The notes below the pieces were generated by a model. The model was not told the origin of the DNA and did no database searches. It saw only the letters and a program-made list of their open reading frames with translations. Below, in pieces: positions 7,969 through 15,726 of a DNA stretch of 64,000 bases (position 1 is its first letter; each line of letters begins with the position of its first letter). The translations under genes and the position numbers were made by a program. Source of the stretch: Dactylosporangium roseum (GTDB taxonomy: Bacteria > Actinomycetota > Actinomycetes > Mycobacteriales > Micromonosporaceae); the NCBI RefSeq assembly GCF_025264685.1, contig NZ_CP073721.1, positions 2,409,001 through 2,473,000 of the forward strand, given 5' to 3'.

Positions 7969-9120
7969 ATGACCAGTCATGCGCAGATCGACCCCATCGT
8001 CCAGTTCGGCGCCGAGGGCCTGCCGGTCGTGTCGCTCTACGTCGGGGTCGAGCCGGACGGCTCGCTCACGAACGAGGGCGAGGTCCGCACCCGGCTCAAC
8101 AGCTTGCTCGACCCGGTCCGGTCGATGGACAAGGATCACTCGCTGGACCGCGAGGCCCGGCTGTCCATCCGCGGCGACGTGGAGCGCCTCGCGCGCGCCT
8201 ACACGGAAGAGCGCTGGCCGGCCGGCATGATGGCGCTCTTCTCGTGCAGCGCCAGGAACTTCTTCGAGGAGGTTTCGCTGCCCCGGTCGATCCGTGACCG
8301 GGTCGTGGTGGACAGCACACCATGGGTGCGGCCGATGCTCGCCGTCCTCGACGAGTACCGCCGGATGTGCGTGGTCATCACCGACGACGCGATCGCTCAG
8401 GTGTGGGACTTGTACCTGCGGGAGCTGCGCGAGGTCTGGCAGTCACGCGACCCGGCGTTGCGCAAGCCCGACTACGCCCACGGCAGGGCGGAGTACAGGG
8501 TGCGCAACAAGAGCGGGGAGCTGACCAAGCGCCACTACCGCCGGGTGGCCGAGGTGCTGACCGACCGGTTCCGCAATGACGGGTTCGACGTGCTCGCGGT
8601 GGGCGGTCACCAGCACGAGGCGGCCAGCTTCATCGAGTACCTGCCCCGCGAGCTGCGGGAGCGCGTCGCCGGGACGTTCACCGTCGACGCGAACACCGCC
8701 ACCGCCGGCGACGTGCGCCGCGCCGCCGAGTCGGTGATGCGGCGGTACGAGCAGCAGGAGGAGCGCGGGCTGGTGGCCGGGATCGCCGAGGCCGTGGCCG
8801 AGCGGCGGTGGGCCGCGTTCGGCCTCGACACCTGCCTGTGGGCCGGCACGGTGTCGGCGATCGGGACGCTCGCGGTGGAGGAGGGCGTCGAGAAGCCGGG
8901 CGTGGTCTGCGACCGGGACGGCTGGATGTCGCAGGCGGGGGAGACCTGCGCACTGTGCGGGGAGCCGGTCCGGGCCACCACCGACGTCATCGACGAACTG
9001 GTCGAGTCCGTGATGGACGACGGCGGCTCGGTGCGCCACATCCGCTTCGAGACGGAGCTGCGCGACCACGCGGTCGGCGCGCGCCTGCGGTTCCCGCTCC
9101 CGGAGAAGCCGGCGGCGTGA
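7969..9120 (+). CDS. Bacterial eRF1-like (baeRF family) protein
   Basis: A 383-residue soluble protein resembling the bacterial archaeo-eukaryotic release factor (baeRF/Vms1-like) families. An N-terminal alpha/beta domain is followed by an eRF1-like central domain (MLAVLDEYRRMCVVITDDAI) and a pelota/L7Ae-like C-terminal part (VAERRWAAFGLDTCLWAGTV). It ends with a zinc-ribbon-like cysteine set (VVCDRDGW ... CALCGEPV). These families are predicted to act on stalled ribosomes or peptidyl-tRNA; direct evidence for this subfamily is sparse. The ATG at 7969 is fixed by GGAGGTG 8 nt upstream. Neighbouring genes give no functional clue. Confidence 0.65.
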   Translation: MTSHAQIDPIVQFGAEGLPVVSLYVGVEPDGSLTNEGEVRTRLNSLLDPVRSMDKDHSLDREARLSIRGDVERLARAYTEERWPAGMMALFSCSARNFFEEVSLPRSIRDRVVVDSTPWVRPMLAVLDEYRRMCVVITDDAIAQVWDLYLRELREVWQSRDPALRKPDYAHGRAEYRVRNKSGELTKRHYRRVAEVLTDRFRNDGFDVLAVGGHQHEAASFIEYLPRELRERVAGTFTVDANTATAGDVRRAAESVMRRYEQQEERGLVAGIAEAVAERRWAAFGLDTCLWAGTVSAIGTLAVEEGVEKPGVVCDRDGWMSQAGETCALCGEPVRATTDVIDELVESVMDDGGSVRHIRFETELRDHAVGARLRFPLPEKPAA

Positions 9121-9188
9121 GGGAAGCTGGCGGCCTGAGGGAAGCCGGCGGCCTGACCGGTGCCGACCGGCCCACCCGTTCGACCCGA

Positions 9189-10088
9189 TCAGCCGACCGC
9201 GCGCAGTGCCCGGTGGACGACGCCGCCCGCGGCGCGCAGGGCCTTGCGGGCCTGGTCGACGTCGGCCCGGGTGAGCAGGGTCAGCAGCGCGACCTTCGCC
9301 TCGCCGTCGGCCGCCGTCAGCGCCGCCTGGCAGGTCTCCGCCGGCACGCCGGTCGCCTGGACGAGCATGCGGACCTGCCGGACCCGCAGCTTGGCGTTGC
9401 TCGCGACCATGTCGGTCATCAGATTGGAGTAGGTGCGGCCGAGCCGGATCATCACCGCGGTCGACAGCGCGTTGAGCACGAGCTTCTGGGCTGTGCCGGC
9501 CTTCATCCGCGTCGAGCCGGTGACCACCTCGGGCCCGGTGTCGACGGCGATGTGGATGTCGGCGAGCGGCGCCAGGGTGGCGCCGGGGTTGGCGGAGAGC
9601 AGCAAGGTGCGCGCGCCCCGGTTGCGGGCGGCCCGCAGCGCGCCCCCGACGAACGGCGTGCCGCCGCTGGCGGTGACGCCGAACGCGATGTCGCCCCCGG
9701 TGAGGGGCTCGGCCGCCGAGGCGCCGGCGGCGGTGTCGTCCTCGGCCGCCTCGACCGCGTCGGTGAGGGCGGTGGTACCGCCGGCGAGGTGCGCGACGAC
9801 GTGGCCGGGCTCGACGCCGTACGTCGGGCGCAGCTCGGTCGCGTCGAGCACGGCCATCCTGCCGGAGGTACCGGCGCCGAAATAGTGCAGGCGATGGCCG
9901 GATCGCAGCGCGTCGACGGTCCGGTCGACCGCCTCGGCGAGCTCCGGGAGCACGGCGGCGACCGCGCCGGCCACGGTCGCGTCCTCCGAGTTGATCAGTT
10001 CCAGGATCCGCATCGTCGGGAGCCGGTCGATGTCGTAGGTGCGCGGGTTGCGCTCTTCCGTCGGGGCGAGCGGGGAAGAGATGGTCAC
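9189..10088 (-). CDS. murQ: N-acetylmuramic acid 6-phosphate etherase
   Basis: A 299-residue SIS-fold lyase that cleaves the lactyl ether of MurNAc-6-P to give GlcNAc-6-P and D-lactate in cell-wall recycling. Family signatures are visible: an N-terminal TEERNPRTYDIDRLPT, the SIS motif LHYFGAGTSGRMAVLDATE, a GDIAFGVTASGGTPFV loop, and a C-terminal MKAGTAQKLVLNALSTAVM with SNLMTDMVASNAKL. The length is normal for MurQ. Its start overlaps the stop of the RpiR-family regulator gene by 4 nt (ATGA), so regulator and enzyme are translationally coupled. Cytoplasmic. Confidence 0.97.
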   Translation of the reverse strand: MTISSPLAPTEERNPRTYDIDRLPTMRILELINSEDATVAGAVAAVLPELAEAVDRTVDALRSGHRLHYFGAGTSGRMAVLDATELRPTYGVEPGHVVAHLAGGTTALTDAVEAAEDDTAAGASAAEPLTGGDIAFGVTASGGTPFVGGALRAARNRGARTLLLSANPGATLAPLADIHIAVDTGPEVVTGSTRMKAGTAQKLVLNALSTAVMIRLGRTYSNLMTDMVASNAKLRVRQVRMLVQATGVPAETCQAALTAADGEAKVALLTLLTRADVDQARKALRAAGGVVHRALRAVG

Positions 10089-10999
10089 CAGCGTCCTCGT
10101 TCCGGTCGTACGCGCCGGCTGCGGACCGCCTCACGGGTCTTCTCCACAGCCATCTTGGTCTGTCCGTAGGTCTTCTGGGCGACGCCGACGAACACGCAGT
10201 CGACGACGGTGAGCTGGGCCAGCCGGCTGGCCATCGCGCCCGAGCGGAACGTCGTCTCGCGGGCGGCGGTGGTGAGCGTCAGATCGGCGATGCGGGTGAT
10301 CGGCGACTTGGGGAAGTTGGTGAGCGCGACGGTGGTGGCGCCGCGGCGGCCGGCCTCGGCGAACGCCTCGATCGTGTCTACGGTCGTGCCGGTGTGCGAG
10401 ATGCCGACGGCCACGTCGCGGCCGTCGAGCAGGGCGGCGCTGGTCAGCGCCAGGTGCAGGTCGGACCAGGCGTAGGCCACCAGGCCGACCCGGTGCAGCT
10501 TCATCTGGAAGTCGCGGGCGACGAACGCGCTCGCCCCGACGCCGTAGATGTCGATCCGGCGGGCGCCCGCGACAGCGTCGATCACGTGCTGCAGGGTGTC
10601 GAGGTCGAGTTGGGCGGCGGTGTCCTCGACGGCACGGGCGTCGGCGAACGCGATCGTCTTGACGACGGTGGCGAGCGGGTCCGTCGGGCTGATGTCGCTG
10701 CCGGGCTCCTCGCCGCCGGTGCCGTCGTCCTGCGCCCGGCCCGCCTCGGCCGCTAGCCTGAGTCGTAGCTCAGGATAGCCGGAGAAGCCGATGGCGCGGC
10801 AGAACCGGATGACCGTGGTTTCGGACGTGTCGGCCCGCTTGGCCAGCTCAGTGATCGTCAACTGGGCCGCGGTGGCCGACTCGTCGACGATGATCCGCCC
10901 GACGCGCTGCTCGGCCGGTGAGAGGGAGGGCAGCAATCCGCGGACCTTTACCGCCGTGGACGTGGCGCCGCCTTCGTCGGACGGCTGGCTCACCTTCAT
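10085..10999 (-). CDS. RpiR/MurR-family transcriptional regulator
   Basis: A 304-residue regulator with an N-terminal HTH_6 domain (LTITELAKRADTSETTVIRF, about residues 50-70) and a C-terminal SIS sugar-phosphate-binding domain (about 140-280, including DIYGVGASAFVARDF and GISHTGTTVDTIEAF). ATG 10999 is chosen; the frame stays open far upstream but only antisense to the kinase gene. It forms an operon with murQ and is divergent from the amino-sugar kinase. This is the classical arrangement for a local regulator that responds to MurNAc-6-P or GlcNAc-6-P. Probable operators lie in the divergent region and upstream of the importer. Confidence 0.92.
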   Translation of the reverse strand: MKVSQPSDEGGATSTAVKVRGLLPSLSPAEQRVGRIIVDESATAAQLTITELAKRADTSETTVIRFCRAIGFSGYPELRLRLAAEAGRAQDDGTGGEEPGSDISPTDPLATVVKTIAFADARAVEDTAAQLDLDTLQHVIDAVAGARRIDIYGVGASAFVARDFQMKLHRVGLVAYAWSDLHLALTSAALLDGRDVAVGISHTGTTVDTIEAFAEAGRRGATTVALTNFPKSPITRIADLTLTTAARETTFRSGAMASRLAQLTVVDCVFVGVAQKTYGQTKMAVEKTREAVRSRRVRPERGRW

Positions 11000-11002
11000 G
11001 TG

Positions 11003-11036
11003 GGAAAGTTTCCGTTTTCTCGACGTTTTCGTCAAT
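11003..11036. promoter_or_regulatory. Candidate RpiR operator in the divergent promoter
   Basis: The 45-bp spacer between the regulator and kinase genes contains the palindrome GGAAAGTTTCC (11003-11013). A direct repeat CGTTTTC follows, with its second copy extended to CGTTTTCGTCAAT (11024-11036). A near-identical 13-mer (CGATTTCGTCAAT) occurs at 12162-12174 upstream of the importer. The shared, AT-rich motif in a GC-rich genome supports a common operator; the binding protein is inferred. Confidence 0.5.
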
Positions 11037-11044
11037 GGAGTACG

Positions 11045-12037
11045 GTGTCCCCCGTGAACGTACCTCTGGTCGCCGGCGTCGACGCCGGTGCCACCAGCAC
11101 CCGCTGCCTGGTGAGCACGATCGACGGCATGATAGTCGGCCGCGGCCGGTCCGGTGGTGCGAACCAGAACTCCAGCGGCGGCCGCCCGGCCGTGGCGCTG
11201 GCCGAGGCACTGCGGGCGGCGCTCGACGGCGTCGACCCGGCGCGGGTCGCGCTCGGCGTGGTCGGCGCGGCCGGGGCGGCGTCCGCGGGGCGGGTCGAGG
11301 CGCGGCAGGCCGCCGAGGAGGCGTGGCTGACCGTCGGCCTGTCGGGCGGGGGCGTGCGCAGCGTGACCGATCTCGAGGTGGCGTTCGCCGCCGGAACCGG
11401 TCAGCCCGCCGGTCTTCTCCTGCTGTCCGGTACCGGGGCGGCGGCGGTGGCGTTCGACGCCGGGGTGGCGCGGAAGCGCTGCGACGGATACGGGTGGCTG
11501 CTCGGCGACGAGGGCTCGGCCGTGTGGCTGGGCCGTGAGGCGCTGCGGGCGGTGCTGTGCGGCCTCGACGGCCGCGGCCCGGCGACGCGGCTCACCGGCC
11601 CGGTGACCGACGCGCTGGAGGCGGTGGCGCACCCGGACCCGGATGAGCACGCCCAGGCACTCGTCCGGGTCGCGTACCGCCGCCCGCCGGCCTCGCTCGG
11701 CCTGCTCGCCCCGCTGGTGAGCACCGCCGCGGAGGCCGGCGACCAGGTGGCCGTCCGCATCGTGGAGACGGCCGCCGCGCACCTGCTGCACGGACTCGAG
11801 GCGGTGTCCCGCCGGGTCCGCCTGTCCGGTCCGCCGGCGGTCGTCCTGGCCGGCTCGGTGCTGCTCCGGCCGGGACCGGTGGCCGACCGGGTCCGCGCGG
11901 GAGTCGAGGAGCGGTTCCGGGTGGCCCCGACGGAGGCTCGCGACGGCGCCGCGGGCGCCGCGGCCCTGGCGATCGCCGCCCTCACCGGCGCCCCGGTCGA
12001 CCGGGCCGTCCACGCCCGGCTGACCGCTGCCGCATAG
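11045..12037 (+). CDS. BadF/BadG-type N-acetylglucosamine/MurNAc kinase
   Basis: A 330-residue sugar kinase of the BadF/BadG/BcrA/BcrD ATPase superfamily. It has a phosphate-1 motif GVDAGATSTRCLV near the N-terminus, GGANQNSSGG (sugar contact), an adenosine-side LLSGTGAAAVAFD, GDEGSAVWLGREAL and a C-terminal VVLAGSVLL. These match bacterial and eukaryotic GlcNAc kinases. With murQ next door it probably makes GlcNAc-6-P or MurNAc-6-P from imported amino sugars. GTG 11045 follows GGAG (11037-11040) by 4 nt; GTG 11054 is an alternative with long spacing. It is divergent from the RpiR regulator and upstream of the importer genes. Confidence 0.85.
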   Translation: MSPVNVPLVAGVDAGATSTRCLVSTIDGMIVGRGRSGGANQNSSGGRPAVALAEALRAALDGVDPARVALGVVGAAGAASAGRVEARQAAEEAWLTVGLSGGGVRSVTDLEVAFAAGTGQPAGLLLLSGTGAAAVAFDAGVARKRCDGYGWLLGDEGSAVWLGREALRAVLCGLDGRGPATRLTGPVTDALEAVAHPDPDEHAQALVRVAYRRPPASLGLLAPLVSTAAEAGDQVAVRIVETAAAHLLHGLEAVSRRVRLSGPPAVVLAGSVLLRPGPVADRVRAGVEERFRVAPTEARDGAAGAAALAIAALTGAPVDRAVHARLTAAA

Positions 12038-12412
12038 CCGCGTTCCGTGCCCGGCGGGACGTGCGCGCGGACACGATCGGCACGCCCTGAGGGTCCGGAT
12101 GCCGCCTGCCGGGACGCCGGCGCGGGTTCCCGGCGGCCTCTGGCCGTAAGCCCCCCGGCAACGATTTCGTCAATATTCGCCGCCGCCTCGCGGGCCGGCG
12201 AAGACTGCGGCACGATCGGATACGGCGCACTGCCGCGGCGTATCCGCAGCCAGTGCCCCATGTCATCGGTTGGCGGGGCGGTCGCGGTGCGTCGATGAAC
12301 TCCACTGGGTCGGCAAGTGGCAAGAATCTTCCGACTCTTGAAAGTTACGTTAGAAACCTTCATCGTGGTCAACGACGAGCGCCCCCTCGACCCCCACGAA
12401 GGAGCACGACGG
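12038..12412. promoter_or_regulatory. Leader/operator region of the importer operon
   Basis: 375 bp without a convincing gene. It contains CGATTTCGTCAAT (12162-12174), a 12/13 match to the motif in the murR/kinase divergent promoter. It also contains an imperfect inverted repeat TGAAAGTT-8 nt-AACCTTCA (12339-12346 / 12355-12362, 7 of 8 pairs) about 50 bp before the start codon. Both are candidates for the RpiR-family repressor. AAGGAG (12399-12404) is the ribosome-binding site of the binding-protein gene. Confidence 0.5.
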
Positions 12413-13822
12413 ATGAACACGATGACCCGCAGGGGCGTGCTGCAGACCGCGGCCGCCACCGGCTTGCTTGCCGCTACACCGGCCGTCCTCGCCGCCTGCG
12501 CCACCGGCGGCGACAAGAACGACAAGAGTGCCGAAGGCGACAAGAGCAACACGAACCCGCTCGGCGTGAAGGAGGACGCTTCGCTCGAGGTCGTCATCTT
12601 CAACGGCGGGTTCGGTGAGGACTACGCCAAGGCGCACGAGGCGATGTACAAGGAGAAGTACCCGAAGGCGGAGATCAAACACTCGGCGACGCAGGAGATC
12701 AACAAGACCCTCCAGCCGCGGTTCGTCGACGGCACCCCGCCCGACATGGTCAACAACTCCGGTTCCGGTCAGATCGACTTCAACGGCCTCGTGTCGGAGA
12801 AGGCGATCGTCGACCTGCAACCGCTGCTCGACGCGCCGAGCCTGGACATCCCGGGCAAGAAGGTGCGCGACACGCTGCTGCCGGGCTCGCTGACGCCGAG
12901 CACGTACGACGGCAAGACGATGTTCCTCAACTACGCGTACACGGCATACGGCGTCTGGTACAACGAGAAGCTCCTCACGGACAAGGGCTGGCAGTACCCC
13001 AAGACGTGGGACGAGATGATCGCCCTGGCCAAGACGATCAAGGCGGCCGGCATCGCGCCCTGGACCTACCAGGGCAAGCACCCGCGGTACATGAGCTGGA
13101 TCATCCTGTCGATGGCCGCGAAGATGGCCGGCCCGCAGATCCTGGTGTCGATCGACAACCTCGAGCCCAACGCCTGGAAGCACGACGCGATCAAGGCGGC
13201 CGCCGAGGCGGTCCGGCAGCTCGTCGTCGACGGCTACATCCTGCCCGGCTCGGAGGGCCTCGACCACGTCCAGTCGCAGACCGAGTGGTCGAAGGGCAAC
13301 GCGGTCTTCATCTCCTGCGGCTCGTGGCTGGAGTCGGAGCAGAAGAAGGTCACCCCGCCCGACTTCAAGATGGCGATCGCGCCGACGCCGAGCATGGGCT
13401 CGGGCGACAAGCTGCCGTTCGCGGCGCTTCGGGGCACCGCCGGCGAGCCGTACATGGTCCCGGCCAAGGGCAGGAACGTCAACGGCGGCCTCGAGTACCT
13501 GCGCGTCATGCTGTCGAAGAAGGGCGCGGCGGACTTCACCAAGAAGACCTCGAGCCTGACCGTCGTCGCCGGAGCCGCCGACGGCATCGAGCTGCCGCCC
13601 GGCCTGACCAGCGTCACCAAGGCACTCGCCGCGTCCGGCTCCAACGGCTTCAACTGGGTGTACAACTCCTTCTACCGGAAGCTGGAGCGCAACCTCGTCG
13701 ACGCGGCCTGCGGCGAGCTCATGACGGGCCGCGCCACCGCGCAGCAGTTCGTCGAGCAGTGCCAGAAGGGCGCGGACGAGATCGCCAAGGACGACTCGTT
13801 CAAGAAGTACAAGCGGAGCTGA
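12413..13822 (+). CDS. NgcE-like amino-sugar ABC substrate-binding lipoprotein
   Basis: A 469-residue extracellular solute-binding protein, family 1. The N-terminus has a twin-Arg region (TRRGVLQTAAA) and a lipobox ending LAAC with Cys at residue 29, so it is a lipoprotein, possibly Tat-exported. The body resembles NgcE, the Streptomyces GlcNAc/diacetylchitobiose binding protein, for example around TAYGVWYNEKLLTDKGWQYP and KHPRYMSWIILSMAAK. ATG 12413 is fixed by AAGGAG 8 nt upstream. It is the first gene of an E-F-G operon adjacent to murQ, the RpiR regulator and an amino-sugar kinase. The context strongly supports uptake of GlcNAc, chitobiose or MurNAc-type sugars. Confidence 0.88.
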   Translation: MNTMTRRGVLQTAAATGLLAATPAVLAACATGGDKNDKSAEGDKSNTNPLGVKEDASLEVVIFNGGFGEDYAKAHEAMYKEKYPKAEIKHSATQEINKTLQPRFVDGTPPDMVNNSGSGQIDFNGLVSEKAIVDLQPLLDAPSLDIPGKKVRDTLLPGSLTPSTYDGKTMFLNYAYTAYGVWYNEKLLTDKGWQYPKTWDEMIALAKTIKAAGIAPWTYQGKHPRYMSWIILSMAAKMAGPQILVSIDNLEPNAWKHDAIKAAAEAVRQLVVDGYILPGSEGLDHVQSQTEWSKGNAVFISCGSWLESEQKKVTPPDFKMAIAPTPSMGSGDKLPFAALRGTAGEPYMVPAKGRNVNGGLEYLRVMLSKKGAADFTKKTSSLTVVAGAADGIELPPGLTSVTKALAASGSNGFNWVYNSFYRKLERNLVDAACGELMTGRATAQQFVEQCQKGADEIAKDDSFKKYKRS

Positions 13823-13825
13823 CCC

Positions 13826-14734
13826 ATGCGGCACGGTAGGCGCCTGTTCGCGCTCACGTTTCTCCTGCCACCACTGGCGCTGTACGCCGTGTTCGTGCTT
13901 TCGCCGTACGCCCAGGCATTCCAAATCTCCGCGACGGACTGGAAGGGATTGTCGCCGGACTACAACTACGTGGGCCTCGCCAACTTCGCCAAGCTCCTGA
14001 AGGACGAGCACCTCTGGAACGCCCTGAAGAACAACGCCATCCTGCTGGTGGCGCTGCCGATCATCACGATCGTGCTGGCGCTGTTCTTCGCCACCATGCT
14101 CACGGTCGGTGGCCGGAAGGGGAAGGCCGGCGTCAGCGGGGTCCGTGGCGCCGCCTTCTACCGGGTCGTCTACTTCTTCCCGCAGGTGCTGTCGGTGGCC
14201 ATCATCGGCGTGCTGTGGAAGGAGGTCTACGCGCCGAGAAGCGGCATACTCAACGGCTTTCTCCGCGCGGTCGGCCTCGACTCGCTCGCAAAGCCCTGGC
14301 TCGGCGACCCCGACCTGGCGTTCTACTGCGTCATGGCGGTCATGGTCTGGAGCAACGTCGGCTTCTACGTGGTGCTCTTCAACGCCGCGATGCAGTCGAT
14401 CCCCAAGGAGATCTACGAGGCGGCGATGCTGGACGGTGCGGAGCGCCGCACCGTCCTGCGCATGATCACCGTCCCGCTGCTGTGGGAGACGATCCAGGTC
14501 GCCTGGATCTACCTCGCGGTCATCGCGATCGACGCCTTCGCGCTGGTGCAGATCGTCACCAACGGCGGCCCGGGCGAGAGTTCCAGGGTCGTCGGTCTGT
14601 ACCTCTACGAGGCGGCGATGAACGAGAACAAGTTCGGCTTCGCCTCCGCGATCGGCGTCGCGCTGTTCTTCCTGACCCTGTCCATTGCGTTCGTCTCGCT
14701 GCGGCTCACCCGTCGCGACCGGATCGAGCTCTGA
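13826..14734 (+). CDS. NgcF-like sugar ABC transporter permease
   Basis: A 302-residue MalF-type permease with six hydrophobic helices. The first is TFLLPPLALYAVFVLSPYAQ. The cytoplasmic EAA loop reads EIYEAAMLDGAERRTVLRM, the contact site for the shared ATPase. It starts 3 nt after the binding-protein stop. Like other CUT1 systems in actinobacteria, the operon has no ATPase gene; by family knowledge a multitasking MsiK-type ATPase encoded elsewhere would energise it. Confidence 0.92.
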   Translation: MRHGRRLFALTFLLPPLALYAVFVLSPYAQAFQISATDWKGLSPDYNYVGLANFAKLLKDEHLWNALKNNAILLVALPIITIVLALFFATMLTVGGRKGKAGVSGVRGAAFYRVVYFFPQVLSVAIIGVLWKEVYAPRSGILNGFLRAVGLDSLAKPWLGDPDLAFYCVMAVMVWSNVGFYVVLFNAAMQSIPKEIYEAAMLDGAERRTVLRMITVPLLWETIQVAWIYLAVIAIDAFALVQIVTNGGPGESSRVVGLYLYEAAMNENKFGFASAIGVALFFLTLSIAFVSLRLTRRDRIEL

Positions 14735-14741
14735 GGCCCGA

Positions 14742-15647
14742 ATGACCACGATCTCCGAGCCGCAGACCACGGCGGTGTCCCCGAAGCCGGAGAAGGCGCC
14801 GCGCGAGCGGGGTCGCTTCAGTACCTTCAACGTGTTCTCCCACACCATGCTCGTGGGTTGGGCGTTGCTGACGACGCTCCCGCTGCTCTGGGCGATCATG
14901 AGCGGGTTCAAGGACGACAACGAGATCCTCACCAGCGCCTGGCGCCTGCCGTCGAAGCTCCGCTTCGAGAACTGGAGCCGGGCCTGGAACGAGGCCAACC
15001 TCGGCCTGTACTTCCTGAACACCGCGATCGTCGTCGCCGGCGCGCTGGTGCTCACGATGCTGCTCGGCTCGATGGCCGCCTACGTGCTCGCGCGATACGA
15101 CCTCAAGTTCGGCCGGCTCATCTACTTCCTGTTCGTCGGCGGGATGATGTTCCCGGTGTTCCTGGCGCTGGTCCCGCTGTTCTTCGTGGTGAAGAACATG
15201 GGCCTGCTCTCGACGCACCTGGGCCTGATCCTGACCTACACCGCGTATGCGCTGCCGTTCACGGTCTTCTTCCTCACGGCGTTCTTCCGGACGCTGCCGA
15301 CGGAGGTGGCCGAGGCGGCGATGGTCGACGGCTGCTCGCACTTCGGCCTGTTCTTCCGGATCATGCTGCCGATGGCGAAGCCGGGCATCATCAGCGTGGG
15401 CATCTTCAACCTGCTGACGCACTGGAACCAGTACATCCTGCCGATCGTGCTCATGCAGGGTCAGGGCGCGGAGAAGAAATGGGTGCTCACCCAGGGCCTG
15501 ACCGCGCTCACGATCAACCAGGGTTACGCCGGCGACTACAGCGCCCTGTTCGCCGGGATGGCGATCGCGATGCTGCCCGTGCTGATCCTGTACCTGGCGT
15601 TCCAGCGGCAGGTGCAGTCCGGCCTCACCGCCGGCCATCTGAAGTGA
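14742..15647 (+). CDS. NgcG-like sugar ABC transporter permease
   Basis: A 301-residue MalG-type permease. An N-terminal cytoplasmic tail rich in Pro/Lys/Arg (about 30 residues) precedes six TM helices, and the EAA loop reads EVAEAAMVDGCSHFGLFFRI. The ATG at 14742 lies 7 nt after the NgcF-like stop; a longer frame from 14685 overlaps that gene and is rejected. The C-terminus is a short cytoplasmic tail (VQSGLTAGHLK). It pairs with the NgcF-like subunit in the membrane for amino-sugar import. Confidence 0.92.
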   Translation: MTTISEPQTTAVSPKPEKAPRERGRFSTFNVFSHTMLVGWALLTTLPLLWAIMSGFKDDNEILTSAWRLPSKLRFENWSRAWNEANLGLYFLNTAIVVAGALVLTMLLGSMAAYVLARYDLKFGRLIYFLFVGGMMFPVFLALVPLFFVVKNMGLLSTHLGLILTYTAYALPFTVFFLTAFFRTLPTEVAEAAMVDGCSHFGLFFRIMLPMAKPGIISVGIFNLLTHWNQYILPIVLMQGQGAEKKWVLTQGLTALTINQGYAGDYSALFAGMAIAMLPVLILYLAFQRQVQSGLTAGHLK

Positions 15648-15677
15648 GTGGCGCACCGGATGCCCCTCGACGGCGAC

Positions 15678-15703
15678 GGGCGCCCCGGGATCCCGGGGCG
15701 CCC
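15678..15703. terminator. Bidirectional terminator between convergent genes
   Basis: A 26-bp perfect palindrome centred on GGGATCCC (arms GGGCGCCCC / GGGGCGCCC), 30 nt after the importer operon and 24 nt beyond the 3' end of the convergent secreted-protein gene. Very stable and well placed to end transcription from both sides. Confidence 0.8.
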
Positions 15704-15726
15704 GCCGCTGCGTGGTATTCAGGCCG

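Noticed and set aside
12350..15055. A 901-residue minus-strand frame over the importer genes
   Set aside because: Antisense shadow of three well-supported plus-strand genes; composition dominated by Arg/Val/Asp with no domain.
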